Source: Paractinoplanes ovalisporus (GTDB lineage: Bacteria > Actinomycetota > Actinomycetes > Mycobacteriales > Micromonosporaceae). From it: a DNA stretch of 55,536 nucleotides. The notes under the pieces are model-generated. The model had not been told where the DNA came from. It saw only the letters and a list, made by a program, of their open reading frames with translations, and did not search any database. The first letter of the stretch is position 1. Every line of letters begins with the position of its first letter. Shown here in pieces: positions 24,573 through 32,488 of this stretch. Where the stretch lies: assembly GCF_016834655.1 (NCBI RefSeq), contig NZ_JAENHP010000038.1, positions 1-55,536 of the forward strand, written 5' to 3'. The position numbers were made by a program, and so were the translations under genes.

Positions 24573-24595
24573 GGAGGCAGCCTACCGCACGTAGT

Positions 24596-24657
24596 GGCAG
24601 TCACTGACACAACGTGTTAGCGTCAGCCACTGACGCTAAGAAGCGTCAGTCACTGAC
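24596..24657. promoter_or_regulatory. Three TetR operators in the divergent promoter region
   Basis: Site A at 24596-24608 reads GGCAG-TCA-CTGAC. Site B at 24617-24639 has 10-bp perfect arms (TTAGCGTCAG and its complement) around CCA. Site C at 24645-24657 reads GTCAG-TCA-CTGAC. Centres are 26 and 23 bp apart. Site A overlaps the expected tetR -35. Confidence 0.75.
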
Positions 24658-24672
24658 CTAAAGGATGATCCT

Positions 24673-25623
24673 ATGAGCATGGTCGAGTCACGCGCGGTCC
24701 GCTTCCACACGACGGGCGAGCCGCTGGACGTCCTGATCCAGGAACGGACCGAGGTCGCTGACCCGGGCGAGGGCCGAATCCGCGTCCGCGTCACCGCCAC
24801 CGGACTGAACCCCGCCGACTGGGAGCTCTGCCGCGGCTTCATGCCGGGCGCGCTTCCCCGCGGCATCGGCTGCGACGTGGCCGGCACGGTCGACGCGATC
24901 GGCGCCGGCGTGCACGACGTCGAGGTCGGGGACCTGGTCTTCGGGGTGTCGGACTTCGCCGCGCAGCCGAGCGCCGGGGCGGCCGACTTCGCGATCCTGA
25001 ACCTGTGGTTCGCCGTCCCGGCCGGGCTCGACGCCGTGCACGCGGCCACGCTGCCGATGGTGCTGCAGACCGCGGTCTGGACCCTCGACCTGATGGACGT
25101 ACGGCCTGGGCAGAGCGTGCTGATCCACGGCGCCGGCGGCATGGTCGGCTTCGCGGCCGTGCAGATCGCGCTGAGTCGGGGAGCCCGGGTGATCGCCACC
25201 GCCGGACCGACGTTCGCCCCCGACCTCGAGAGCTTCGGCGCGGCCGTGACGTCGTACGGCGTGGGAATGGTCGATCGCCTACGGACGCTGGCCGGCACGC
25301 CGCTGGATCACGTCCTCGACGTCTCGCGCCCCAACGCCGGTGCCATCGCCGACCTCATCGAGATCGCGGGCGACCCGAAGCGCGTCGTCACCATCAGCAA
25401 CCACGACGAGGCGCGGACGAAGGGCGCCCGGGTGAACATCGACGAACTCATGGCCGGCGGCGGCTTCCCGTCGTCCGGCTTCCTGCCCGACTACGCGGCC
25501 CGGGCCGCCGCCGGTGCCTTCAGGCTGCCCATCGCGGCCACCTTCCCGCTCGACGACTGGCGGGCCGCCGCCGAGCTCAGCCTCTCGGGCTCCCCGCACG
25601 GCAAGGTCGTGCTGATTCCCTAG
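24673..25623 (+). CDS. Quinone oxidoreductase-type NADP-dependent reductase
   Basis: The 316-residue protein belongs to the zinc-free medium-chain reductases. The N-terminal catalytic domain has RVRVTATGLNPADWEL and GCDVAGTVDAIGAGV. The nucleotide-binding motif is LIHGAGGMVGFAAVQIAL. No structural zinc cysteines are seen. AAGGAT about 7 nt before the ATG sets the start; a second ATG lies two codons later. The divergent TetR and its three operators suggest induction by an electrophile or quinone. Confidence 0.88.
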   Translation: MSMVESRAVRFHTTGEPLDVLIQERTEVADPGEGRIRVRVTATGLNPADWELCRGFMPGALPRGIGCDVAGTVDAIGAGVHDVEVGDLVFGVSDFAAQPSAGAADFAILNLWFAVPAGLDAVHAATLPMVLQTAVWTLDLMDVRPGQSVLIHGAGGMVGFAAVQIALSRGARVIATAGPTFAPDLESFGAAVTSYGVGMVDRLRTLAGTPLDHVLDVSRPNAGAIADLIEIAGDPKRVVTISNHDEARTKGARVNIDELMAGGGFPSSGFLPDYAARAAAGAFRLPIAATFPLDDWRAAAELSLSGSPHGKVVLIP

Positions 25624-25802
25624 CCTGTACCGCCAGGCTGTGCTGCTGTTGGCGGAGCTGCGGCGTCGGCATCCATGCGGTCGATCGTCTCGAGACTCCA
25701 CTCGGCGATGATCCTGGCCTGGTCGGCGGAGAGCCTCCACCGTTGGTCGTAGTCGGACCGGCCGAGATCTGACTGTGTGCCGATGTGGCGGGGAGCGCCG
25801 AG
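25620..25802 (-). pseudogene. Unidentified C-terminal coding remnant
   Basis: An open stretch of 60 codons on the minus strand reads RWRLSADQARIIAEWSLET, a clear amphipathic helix, and ends in a Pro/Ala-rich tail. Its stop shares the palindrome CTAG with the stop of the convergent oxidoreductase gene. There is no ATG, GTG or TTG before codon 43, so it looks like the tail of a lost gene rather than a complete one. I do not recognise the family. Confidence 0.3.
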
Positions 25803-25847
25803 TCAGAGAATCGAGGGCGTCAGAAACCAACGTCCCTGGGAGTGATC

Positions 25848-25979
25848 GTGACCGTCGCATCCAACGACCGGGAACCCGTCGCCTGGGCCTGGCCGGCCGT
25901 CTTCGGACTGCTCACCCTCATGGTGTTCGGCGGTATCGCCTACGCCGTGGTGTGGTCGTGGAGCCAGTTCGTCGCGTGA
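25848..25979 (+). CDS. Small single-pass membrane protein
   Basis: A 43-residue peptide starts at GTG with GGGAG 5 nt upstream. A polar N-terminus (TVASNDREPVAWAW) leads into one membrane helix (PAVFGLLTLMVFGGIAYAVVW) and a short tail. No family is recognised. Small membrane peptides of this size are often modulators of larger membrane proteins, but nothing nearby shows a partner. The Shine-Dalgarno and clean helix make it a plausible gene. Confidence 0.5.
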   Translation: MTVASNDREPVAWAWPAVFGLLTLMVFGGIAYAVVWSWSQFVA

Positions 25980-26007
25980 ACGCGCCCATCGCAGTGGTGC
26001 CCATGGA

Positions 26008-27039
26008 TCAGAAGAGAGTCTGCTGCACCCGGTCGTGAGGGATGAGGCCGGTCAGCGTGACGCGCAGGCCGGCCAGCGCGGGCACCGGGGCCTGGTCGAT
26101 CAGGTCGTGCGTGACCCGCAGCCAGATCGCCGGGTCGGCCGTTGCTTCCGCTCGGGGGCGTTTGCGCACCCGGTCGGGGGCGCCGTGTTCCGGCCGCAGG
26201 GTCAGCGTGACGCCGGTGGCGACAAGCCCGGCTCGCAGCGCCCGCCGGCAGACCCGTTCGACGCAGATCTCGGCGAGTTGCCGCGGTGTCCAGTCGAGGC
26301 GCGCGTAACCCTTGATCGCGCCCTCGGACGACAGCGTGGAGCGGTGCTCGACCGGCCGGACCGTCGCGTCGTCGGTCGCGTCGCGGATCGCCCGCAGCCG
26401 CCGGGCCATGGTGGTGCCGCAGTGCCGGCGCAGGGTCTCGTAGGGGATGGCGTCGATCTCGCCGAGCCGGGAGATGCTCAGCTCGCGGAGCCGGTCGGCC
26501 GTGCGGGTGCCGACGCCCCACACGTCGGCGATCGGCAGACAGCGGCGCAGCTCGGCCTCCTGCTCGGCGCCGATCACGTGCAGCCCGTCGGGCTTGGCGG
26601 CCCGGGAGGCGAGCTTGGCCATCAGCTTGGTGCGCCCGACGCCCACACTGACCGCGAGGCCGAGCTCCTGCGCGGCGCGGCGGCGCAGCTCGTGACCGGC
26701 CGCGACGGCCTGCGCCGACGAATCCGCGCCGACGTCGAGGAACGCCTCCTCCATCGAGCCGGGCTCGACCGCCCGGGCCGATTCGTGGAACAGGTCGAAC
26801 AGGGCGTCGCCGGCCTCCTCGACCTCGGCCCGGGGCACATCGATCAGCACCAGCTCGGGGCACTGCCGCTGGGCGTCCTGGGCCAGGGTGCCGGAGCGGA
26901 CGCCCCGGGCCCGGGCCGGATAGTTGGCGCTGGCCACGATGATGTGGGCGACCACCGCGACGGGGTGGTCGGCCAGCTCGGGCCGGCGGCGCAGAACCAC
27001 CGACGCGAAGAAGGCATCGGCGTCGGCATGAAGGATCAT
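26008..27039 (-). CDS. dinB: DinB-type Y-family DNA polymerase
   Basis: The 343-residue translesion polymerase starts with the palm motif HADADAFFASV (Asp6, Asp8) and has the little-finger and HhH regions (SVGVGRTKLMAKLASRAAKPDG, DVWGVGTRTADRLRELSI). The second catalytic motif reads SMEEAFLD, where SxDEAYLD is usual, so one catalytic Asp is Glu. The C-terminus QQTLF fits the beta-clamp-binding motif. The ATG at 27039 opens with the family's N-terminal strand; a longer frame upstream is antisense to the next gene. A LexA-like box ends 7 nt upstream of the start, implying SOS control. Confidence 0.87.
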   Translation of the reverse strand: MILHADADAFFASVVLRRRPELADHPVAVVAHIIVASANYPARARGVRSGTLAQDAQRQCPELVLIDVPRAEVEEAGDALFDLFHESARAVEPGSMEEAFLDVGADSSAQAVAAGHELRRRAAQELGLAVSVGVGRTKLMAKLASRAAKPDGLHVIGAEQEAELRRCLPIADVWGVGTRTADRLRELSISRLGEIDAIPYETLRRHCGTTMARRLRAIRDATDDATVRPVEHRSTLSSEGAIKGYARLDWTPRQLAEICVERVCRRALRAGLVATGVTLTLRPEHGAPDRVRKRPRAEATADPAIWLRVTHDLIDQAPVPALAGLRVTLTGLIPHDRVQQTLF

Positions 27040-27045
27040 CCGGGA

Positions 27046-27063
27046 ATCGTACACATGTTCGAT
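27046..27063. promoter_or_regulatory. LexA/SOS-box-like palindrome
   Basis: ATCGTACACATGTTCGAT matches the actinobacterial SOS box CGAAC-N4-GTTCG, extended on both sides, with one mismatch (CGTAC in place of CGAAC). It lies immediately before dinB and within the divergent region shared with the MmyB-like regulator. Confidence 0.6.
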
Positions 27064-27087
27064 AGAGGGTTGGGGCACACTCGTACC

Positions 27088-27942
27088 GTGGATCATCACG
27101 AGTTCGGTGCGGCGGTGCGCCTCCTGCGGGAGAGCACGGCACCCGAGTCCGTCGGCCTGCCGGTGGGCGGCCGGCGGGTGCGGGGCCTGCGGCGGGAGGA
27201 ACTCGGTGAACTCGCGGGGATGTCCGCCGACTACGTTCGGCGGCTGGAGCAGGGGCGCAGCCATCCGTCGGCCGCCGTGGTGAGGGCCATTGCCCGCGCG
27301 CTGCGGGCGAGCCGGGCGGACTACGAGCGACTGTGTGCGCTGGCGGGTTATGCCGCCGTCGGCGGGCCGGTGCCGACCGATCTCGGCCCCGGCGCGCGGC
27401 GGATGCTCGAGCGATTTCCGGACACCCCGATGTTCGTCTCCGACGCCGCGATGAACGTGATCGCGGTCAACCGCGCCTTTCTCGCGCTCGAGCATTGGGA
27501 TCTCACCGGAGGTCGCTGGGACTGGAATGTCGCCTGGCGTACGTTCTGCGACCCGTTCGACAGTTTCCGGCAGTCCCAGACGGATGCGACCGACCACGAG
27601 ACGATCCTCGTCGCCCAGCTGAAGAACGCGCTGTTGCGCTATCCCACCGATGCCGCGCTCGGTGAGCTGGTGGACGAGCTCCGCAGCCGAAGCCGGTTGT
27701 TCGACACGTCGTGGCGCGTCCCGCGGCCGGTGGGGGCGTACGAGAGCAGTGCGACGTTCCTGCATCCGGAGGGCGATCCGGTGGTGCTGACCGGCAACCT
27801 GCTGGCCATCCCGGGCGACGACCTGGCCGCCCTGATGCTGACCGCGGCGCCCGGTTCGGCCGATGCGGCCCGCCTGGCAGAGGTGGTGAGCTCGGCCGGT
27901 GGCCCGGCGGTCGTCAAGGTGGGCCGAACTGGCCCAGGCTAG
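27088..27942 (+). CDS. MmyB-like XRE transcriptional regulator
   Basis: The 284-residue protein has an N-terminal XRE helix-turn-helix (RVRGLRREELGELAGMSADYVRRLEQGR) followed by the MmyB-type ligand-binding domain (PDTPMFVSDAAMNVIAVNRAF, HWDLTGGRWDWNVAWRTF, DTSWRVPRPVGAYESSATFLHP). Such PAS-like domains in streptomycete relatives bind small hydrophobic ligands. The start is GTG 27088; upstream frame is antisense to dinB. An NADP-dependent oxidoreductase follows 66 nt downstream on the same strand and may be its target, a common pairing. Confidence 0.88.
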   Translation: MDHHEFGAAVRLLRESTAPESVGLPVGGRRVRGLRREELGELAGMSADYVRRLEQGRSHPSAAVVRAIARALRASRADYERLCALAGYAAVGGPVPTDLGPGARRMLERFPDTPMFVSDAAMNVIAVNRAFLALEHWDLTGGRWDWNVAWRTFCDPFDSFRQSQTDATDHETILVAQLKNALLRYPTDAALGELVDELRSRSRLFDTSWRVPRPVGAYESSATFLHPEGDPVVLTGNLLAIPGDDLAALMLTAAPGSADAARLAEVVSSAGGPAVVKVGRTGPG

Positions 27943-28008
27943 TTTCGCCCGAACCTGCGAGGTTGGTCGACGTCATCCGACGGAACCGTCACGAGAACAG
28001 GTTCACCC

Positions 28009-28941
28009 ATGAAAGCAGTACGTTTCCACGAGGTCGGCGGTCCCGAGGTCCTGCGCTACGAGGATGTCGACGAACCCACGCCCGGCGACGGCGAGGTGCG
28101 GATCCGGGTGGCGGCCTCGGCGTTCAACGCCGCCGACAACGGCATGCGGGCGGGGTTCCTGCCCATCCCGATCGTGCTGCCGCATGTGCCCGGCTACGAC
28201 GTCTCCGGCACCGTCGACGCGCTCGGCGCGGGCGTCAGCGACCTGCAGGTGGGCGACGCGGTGATCGGTTTCCTGCCCATGGAGCGGGACGGAGGTGCGG
28301 CGGAGTACGCCGTCGTCCCGGCCGACCGCCTGGTCGCGGCGCCCCGGAGCATTCCGTTGGCCGATGCGGCGGCGCTGCCGTCGGTGGCCTTGACCGCCTG
28401 GCAGGCCCTTTTCGATGACGGTGCCGTACGGGAAGGTCAGCGGGTGTTCGTCAACGGCGCCGGGGGAGTGGTCGGCAAGTACGCCATCGCCCTGGCCAAA
28501 CGCGCCGGCGCGCACGTCGTGGCCACCGCCACCGCGCGCAGCCGGGAGGCCGTCCAGGCGGCGGGCGCCGACGAGATCATCGACTACACCGCCACGGAGG
28601 TGCTGACCGCGATCGATCAGCCGGTCGACGTGCTGCTCAATCTCGCCCCGATCGACCCGGCCCGGTTCACCGCGCTGGTGGCCCTGGTCCGCGACGGCGG
28701 CAAGGTGGTCAGCACAACCGCCTTCATGGCCACCCCCGGCGACGAGACCCGCGGTGTCACCGCGGCGACCGTGTTCGTGCTGCCCAACCGCGAACGCCTC
28801 GCCGAACTCGTGACCCTGGTCGACAAGGGGGAGCTGCGGGTCGAAGTCACCCGCCGCATCCCGCTGACCGAGTTGCCCGCTCTGCACGCCGAAGCCGCCG
28901 CCGGCCGCATCGCGGGCAAGGTCATCATCCGGCCGGCCTGA
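28009..28941 (+). CDS. NADP-dependent quinone-type oxidoreductase
   Basis: The 310-residue medium-chain reductase has the N-terminal MKAVRFHEVGGPEVLRYEDV, the GYDVSGTVDALGAGV loop and the nucleotide-binding motif VFVNGAGGVVGKYAIALAKRAG. It ends with LPALHAEAAAGRIAGKVIIRP, typical of the QOR group without zinc. It probably follows the MmyB-like regulator in one unit, and a short inverted repeat AACCT-GCG-AGGTT lies in the gap at 27952-27964. Two other reductases of this group occur in the window (24673 and 46393), each with a separate regulator context. Confidence 0.88.
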   Translation: MKAVRFHEVGGPEVLRYEDVDEPTPGDGEVRIRVAASAFNAADNGMRAGFLPIPIVLPHVPGYDVSGTVDALGAGVSDLQVGDAVIGFLPMERDGGAAEYAVVPADRLVAAPRSIPLADAAALPSVALTAWQALFDDGAVREGQRVFVNGAGGVVGKYAIALAKRAGAHVVATATARSREAVQAAGADEIIDYTATEVLTAIDQPVDVLLNLAPIDPARFTALVALVRDGGKVVSTTAFMATPGDETRGVTAATVFVLPNRERLAELVTLVDKGELRVEVTRRIPLTELPALHAEAAAGRIAGKVIIRPA

Positions 28942-28949
28942 ACCACGGG

Positions 28950-30230
28950 TCAGCCGACGGCGGTGACGGTCAGGGTGTTTCCGCGCGGGCAGAGCAGATA
29001 ACCGGAGGCGCCCTGGCAGTCCTGCTCGGCGAGCCGGTCCACCGTGCCGAGCGGGGTCTGCCGGCCGTCGGCCAGGTCGAGGCGGTTCACCGCGGTGCGG
29101 TCGTCGGGCTTTCCGGTGGCGCGCAGCAGCGTCAGCGAACCGGCCGGACCAGCCACGAAAGCCTTCTGTCCGGCGACTCGACGGCCGATCGTCCGGCCGG
29201 TGGCGGCGTCGGCCAGGACCGTCGTGGGCGAATCCAGGTTGGCGGCGGCGGAGAGCAGCAGGCGGTCGTGGCCCAGGTCCCACACGAATCGCATGTCGTC
29301 GCGCCGCCAGATCGGGCGGCCGGTGGCGGGATCGCGGCCGGTCACGCCGCGTACGCCGGCCGTGCAGATCAGTGGGCCGCAACTGGTGACGTAGCCGATC
29401 AGCTCGTCGGATCGCCACAGCACGCGCAGGTCGGCGGCCCGGTAGACGGTGGCAACGGTCTGGGCGGACGCCGTGCGGACCACCACCAACTGGGCGCCGG
29501 CCGCAAAGAGCGTCGCCGAGTACACCCCGTTCCACGGGATGCGGCTGCGGCGGCGTACGGCGCCGTCGTCGTAGCCGTAGACGGTGGCATCGCCGGTGCC
29601 GGTCACCGTGACGACCGCGGTGGGGCGGCCGCCCTCGGTGACCGTCGTCCACTCCTCGGCCGGGGTGATCGACCGGCGCCACACCGGGTGGCCGTTGCGC
29701 GACCCGACCAGCCGCAGGCCGGTGATCGCACCGGACTGGTCGTTCTCGGCGAGCAGCACCCGATCGCCCGCAGCCGATGGCGAGGTGGCGCCGGTGGCCT
29801 GCCAGAGTCGCGTGCCGGTCTCCGCGTCGAGCGCGATCGTCCGGGGTCCCGGTGACGAGGGGGCCGACGGGCCGGTGGTCACCAGCACGACGCCGGGAAC
29901 GGTCCGGATGCCGTACGCGTCGCCGGTCGGTGTGCTCCATCGCAGGCGGCCGGTGCCCAGGTCGTACGCGAAAACCCGCGCCGGACCGGAGGGACTGCTG
30001 CGATTGAGGTAGACGGTCCGGCTGTCCGTGGCGACGGTGTCGCTCGGTTGCAGCGCCGTCGTCCAGAGCGGCCGCACCAGCGACGGCGCGGGCGGCGTCG
30101 ACGCGGTCATCGAGGCCAGACCAACCGAGGTCAGGACGGCCAGCGCCAGCCGGCCCAGGCGTCGCAGGTCGACCGGCGCGGCCGCCGGCTCAGCGGCCGC
30201 CTCCGTGTCACCGAGCTCAATCAGAGTCAT
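28950..30230 (-). CDS. Membrane-anchored PQQ-like beta-propeller protein
   Basis: The 426-residue protein has a short cytoplasmic N-terminus, one membrane helix (LGRLALAVLTSVGLA), then repeated blades of the PQQ-enzyme type (TGRLRWSTP, TGTRLWQAT, GHPVWRRS, GRPIWRRDD; each a Trp-ending strand). No catalytic PQQ residues are recognised, so it is probably a scaffold or ligand-binding protein outside the membrane. The cysteine pairs SCGPLIC and DCQGASGYLLC suggest disulfides. ATG 30230 is chosen because the upstream frame is not protein-like. Confidence 0.7.
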   Translation of the reverse strand: MTLIELGDTEAAAEPAAAPVDLRRLGRLALAVLTSVGLASMTASTPPAPSLVRPLWTTALQPSDTVATDSRTVYLNRSSPSGPARVFAYDLGTGRLRWSTPTGDAYGIRTVPGVVLVTTGPSAPSSPGPRTIALDAETGTRLWQATGATSPSAAGDRVLLAENDQSGAITGLRLVGSRNGHPVWRRSITPAEEWTTVTEGGRPTAVVTVTGTGDATVYGYDDGAVRRRSRIPWNGVYSATLFAAGAQLVVVRTASAQTVATVYRAADLRVLWRSDELIGYVTSCGPLICTAGVRGVTGRDPATGRPIWRRDDMRFVWDLGHDRLLLSAAANLDSPTTVLADAATGRTIGRRVAGQKAFVAGPAGSLTLLRATGKPDDRTAVNRLDLADGRQTPLGTVDRLAEQDCQGASGYLLCPRGNTLTVTAVG

Positions 30231-30457
30231 CGTCAGCCGATCACCGTCACCGCGTACGCGTTGCGCATCTGGAATGCAAGATAGCGCGGCGGCGGACCCG
30301 GGCAACAAAATCGATCAACCCGGACGACGCCGACTGAAATTGACATTTATCTATCTTTTGACCAGGATGTGGCACCGATGGGAGCGCTCCTCGATACGAG
30401 ATGCCGGGGACGGGTCCGGACGACCCGATCCGAAGGCATCGACGAACGGAGGTAGTC

Positions 30458-31522
30458 ATGCATCGCCTGATCGTCGCCGGCAGCGCCGTCGCCGCGTTGG
30501 CTCTGGTTGCGACACAGCTCGTGGCCGGCCCGTCCACCGCCGCCGCCTTCGAGCCCGACCTGGACAACCCGCAAGTGGTCGCGACCGGGCTGACCGTCCC
30601 GTGGGGCCTGGGCTTCCTGCCGGACGGCAGCGCGCTGGTCGCGGAGCGCAACAGCGCCCGGGTCCTCCGGGTGGCGCCGGGCAGCGCGCCGGCCACCGTC
30701 ACCACCATCGCCGGCGTGGCGGCCACCGGCGAGGCGGGGTTGCTCGGTCTGGCCGTGTCGCCGACGTTCGCCCAGGACAACCTCGTGTACGTGTACTTCA
30801 CCGCGGCCGCGGACAACCGGATCGCCCGGTTCCGGCTGGACGCCCCGCAGACGCAGCAGGTGATTCTCAGCGGTCTGGCCAAGGCGAGCATCCACGACGG
30901 CGGGCGGATCGCCTTCGGGCCCGACGGCATGCTGTACGCGGGGGTGGGTGACGCCGGGGTGACCGCGAACGCGCAGAACCAGCAGAGCCGCAACGGCAAG
31001 ATCCTGCGCATGCGTCCCGACGGCGGTGTGCCCGCCACCGGCAACCCGTTCCCAGGTTCGCTGGTCTACAGCCTCGGCCACCGCAACCCGCAAGGCCTGG
31101 CCTGGGACGCGCAGGGCCGCCTGTACGCCGCCGAGTTCGGCCAGAACACCTGGGACGAGGTGAACCAGATCGTCGCCGGCGGCAACTATGGCTGGCCGGT
31201 CGTCGAGGGCCGGTCCAGCGACACCCGCTACCGCAATCCGATCGTCGTGTGGAGTACCGCGGAGGCGTCACCCAGCGGCGCCGCCATCGACGGCCAGACG
31301 TTGTACGTCGCCGCGCTGCGCGGTCAGCGGCTGTGGTCGGTGCCGCTCGACGGGGCCGGGGGTGCGGGCACACCGGTCGCGCTGCTGCCGGGACAGTACG
31401 GACGGCTGCGCACTGTGGAACGCGCGCCGGACGGTGCCCTGTGGGTGACCACCAGCAACCGCGACGGCCGCGGCACTCCGGCCGCCGGCGACGACCGCAT
31501 CCTGCGCTTCGCGCCTCTCTGA
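30458..31522 (+). CDS. Secreted PQQ-dependent aldose dehydrogenase-like protein
   Basis: The 354-residue protein starts with a signal peptide (HRLIVAGSAVAALALVATQLVAGPSTAAA). A six-bladed propeller of the soluble glucose/aldose sugar dehydrogenase family follows: GLTVPWGLGFLPDGSALVAER, GLLGLAVSPTF, HDGGRIAFGPDGMLYAGVGD, SLGHRNPQGLAWD and AAEFGQNTWDEVNQI. The conserved His-Asp and Arg-Asn-Pro motifs that place PQQ and calcium are present. ACGGAGG 7 nt before the ATG fixes the start. It would oxidise sugars outside the cell; the electron acceptor is unknown. Confidence 0.88.
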   Translation: MHRLIVAGSAVAALALVATQLVAGPSTAAAFEPDLDNPQVVATGLTVPWGLGFLPDGSALVAERNSARVLRVAPGSAPATVTTIAGVAATGEAGLLGLAVSPTFAQDNLVYVYFTAAADNRIARFRLDAPQTQQVILSGLAKASIHDGGRIAFGPDGMLYAGVGDAGVTANAQNQQSRNGKILRMRPDGGVPATGNPFPGSLVYSLGHRNPQGLAWDAQGRLYAAEFGQNTWDEVNQIVAGGNYGWPVVEGRSSDTRYRNPIVVWSTAEASPSGAAIDGQTLYVAALRGQRLWSVPLDGAGGAGTPVALLPGQYGRLRTVERAPDGALWVTTSNRDGRGTPAAGDDRILRFAPL

Positions 31523-31616
31523 TCACCCGCTGCGGTGTCCGGCGGTCCCGCCCGAGCGCCTTCATGTGCCACCCCGGGGTGCAGCACCGGCTGAGGGTAG
31601 GCTTCGTCCGGGATCG

Positions 31617-31647
31617 CAGCGGATCCACGGTAGACGATGATCCGCTG
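31617..31647. promoter_or_regulatory. Inverted repeat before the DUF574 methyltransferase
   Basis: CAGCGGATC at 31617-31625 pairs with GATCCGCTG at 31639-31647 around 13 nt. It lies just before the AGGAGG ribosome-binding site of the methyltransferase and may be an operator or an RNA hairpin that affects translation. Confidence 0.45.
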
Positions 31648-31666
31648 CCGGCAGGAGGATGTGGGC

Positions 31667-32479
31667 GTGACGGAGAACCTGGCCGGCGACGGCGACACGG
31701 AAGCAGCGAAGCTCGACGCGGACACGCCGCAGACGGCCCGGATCTGGAACTATCTGCTCGGCGGCAAGGACAACTTCGCGGCTGACCGGGCGGTCGGCGA
31801 CCAGATCACCGGAGCCATGCCCCACCTCGGGCCGTACGCCCGGCTGTCCCGCAAGTACCTCGCGCGGGCAGTGCATTTCCTGGCGACCGAGATCGGGATT
31901 CGTCAGTTCCTCGACGTCGGCACCGGTCTGCCGACGGCCGACAACACGCACGAGGTCGCGCAGCGGGCCGCGCCCGAATCGCGCATCGTCTACGTCGACA
32001 ACGACCCGTTGGTGCTCGTGCACGCGCGGGCCCTGCTGACCAGCGACCCGCGCGGGGCCACGGCCTACGTCAGCGCCGACCTGCGCGAGCCCGAGCTGAT
32101 CCTGGAAGAGGCCGGCAAGACGCTCGACTTCAAGCAGCCGGTCGCTCTCATGCTCATGGGCATCCTCGGTCACGTCGAGAGCGACGACGCGGCCCGGTCG
32201 ATCATCGGCCGGCTGATGTCCGCCTTCCCCTCGGGCAGCTACCTCGCGATGTACGACGGAGGCGACACCGAGGAATCAGTGGTCGAGGCGACGCGGATCT
32301 GGAACGTCGCGGCGGAGCCGAAGTACCACCTGCGCAGTCCCGAACGGATCGCCGGGCTCTTCGAGGGCATGGAAATCATCGAGCCCGGCGTGGTCTCGGT
32401 GACCCGGTGGAAGCCGGACGACGAGGCTCTGGCCGCGCCTGACATCGCTCAGTTCGCGGCCGTGGGCCGCAAGGCCTGA
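31667..32479 (+). CDS. DUF574 SAM-dependent methyltransferase
   Basis: The 270-residue protein matches the actinobacteria-specific S-adenosylmethionine methyltransferase family DUF574: TPQTARIWNYLLGGKDNFAADR near the start, the SAM-binding FLDVGTGLPTADNTHEVA, and VYVDNDPLVLVHARALL. These proteins are abundant in Streptomyces and Actinoplanes, and their substrates are unknown. GTG 31667 has AGGAGG 8 nt upstream and is preferred to GTG 31661 and ATG 31637. An XRE/DUF5753 gene follows after 9 nt, a pairing common in these genera and possibly part of the same signalling unit. Confidence 0.9.
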   Translation: MTENLAGDGDTEAAKLDADTPQTARIWNYLLGGKDNFAADRAVGDQITGAMPHLGPYARLSRKYLARAVHFLATEIGIRQFLDVGTGLPTADNTHEVAQRAAPESRIVYVDNDPLVLVHARALLTSDPRGATAYVSADLREPELILEEAGKTLDFKQPVALMLMGILGHVESDDAARSIIGRLMSAFPSGSYLAMYDGGDTEESVVEATRIWNVAAEPKYHLRSPERIAGLFEGMEIIEPGVVSVTRWKPDDEALAAPDIAQFAAVGRKA

Positions 32480-32488
32480 CCCGGCTCC

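Noticed and set aside
26035..27087. Upstream extension of the MmyB-like regulator through the dinB region
   Set aside because: That part is antisense to dinB and not protein-like; the helix-turn-helix starts soon after GTG 27088.
28003..29940. A 645-codon minus-strand frame across the quinone reductase and the propeller gene
   Set aside because: No recognisable domain, an Arg-rich composition, and two well-supported genes occupy the same DNA.
30335..30375. TTGACA-like sequence before the sugar dehydrogenase as a sigma-70 promoter
   Set aside because: The hexamer at the right distance (CAGGAT) is a poor -10, and other choices are equally weak.
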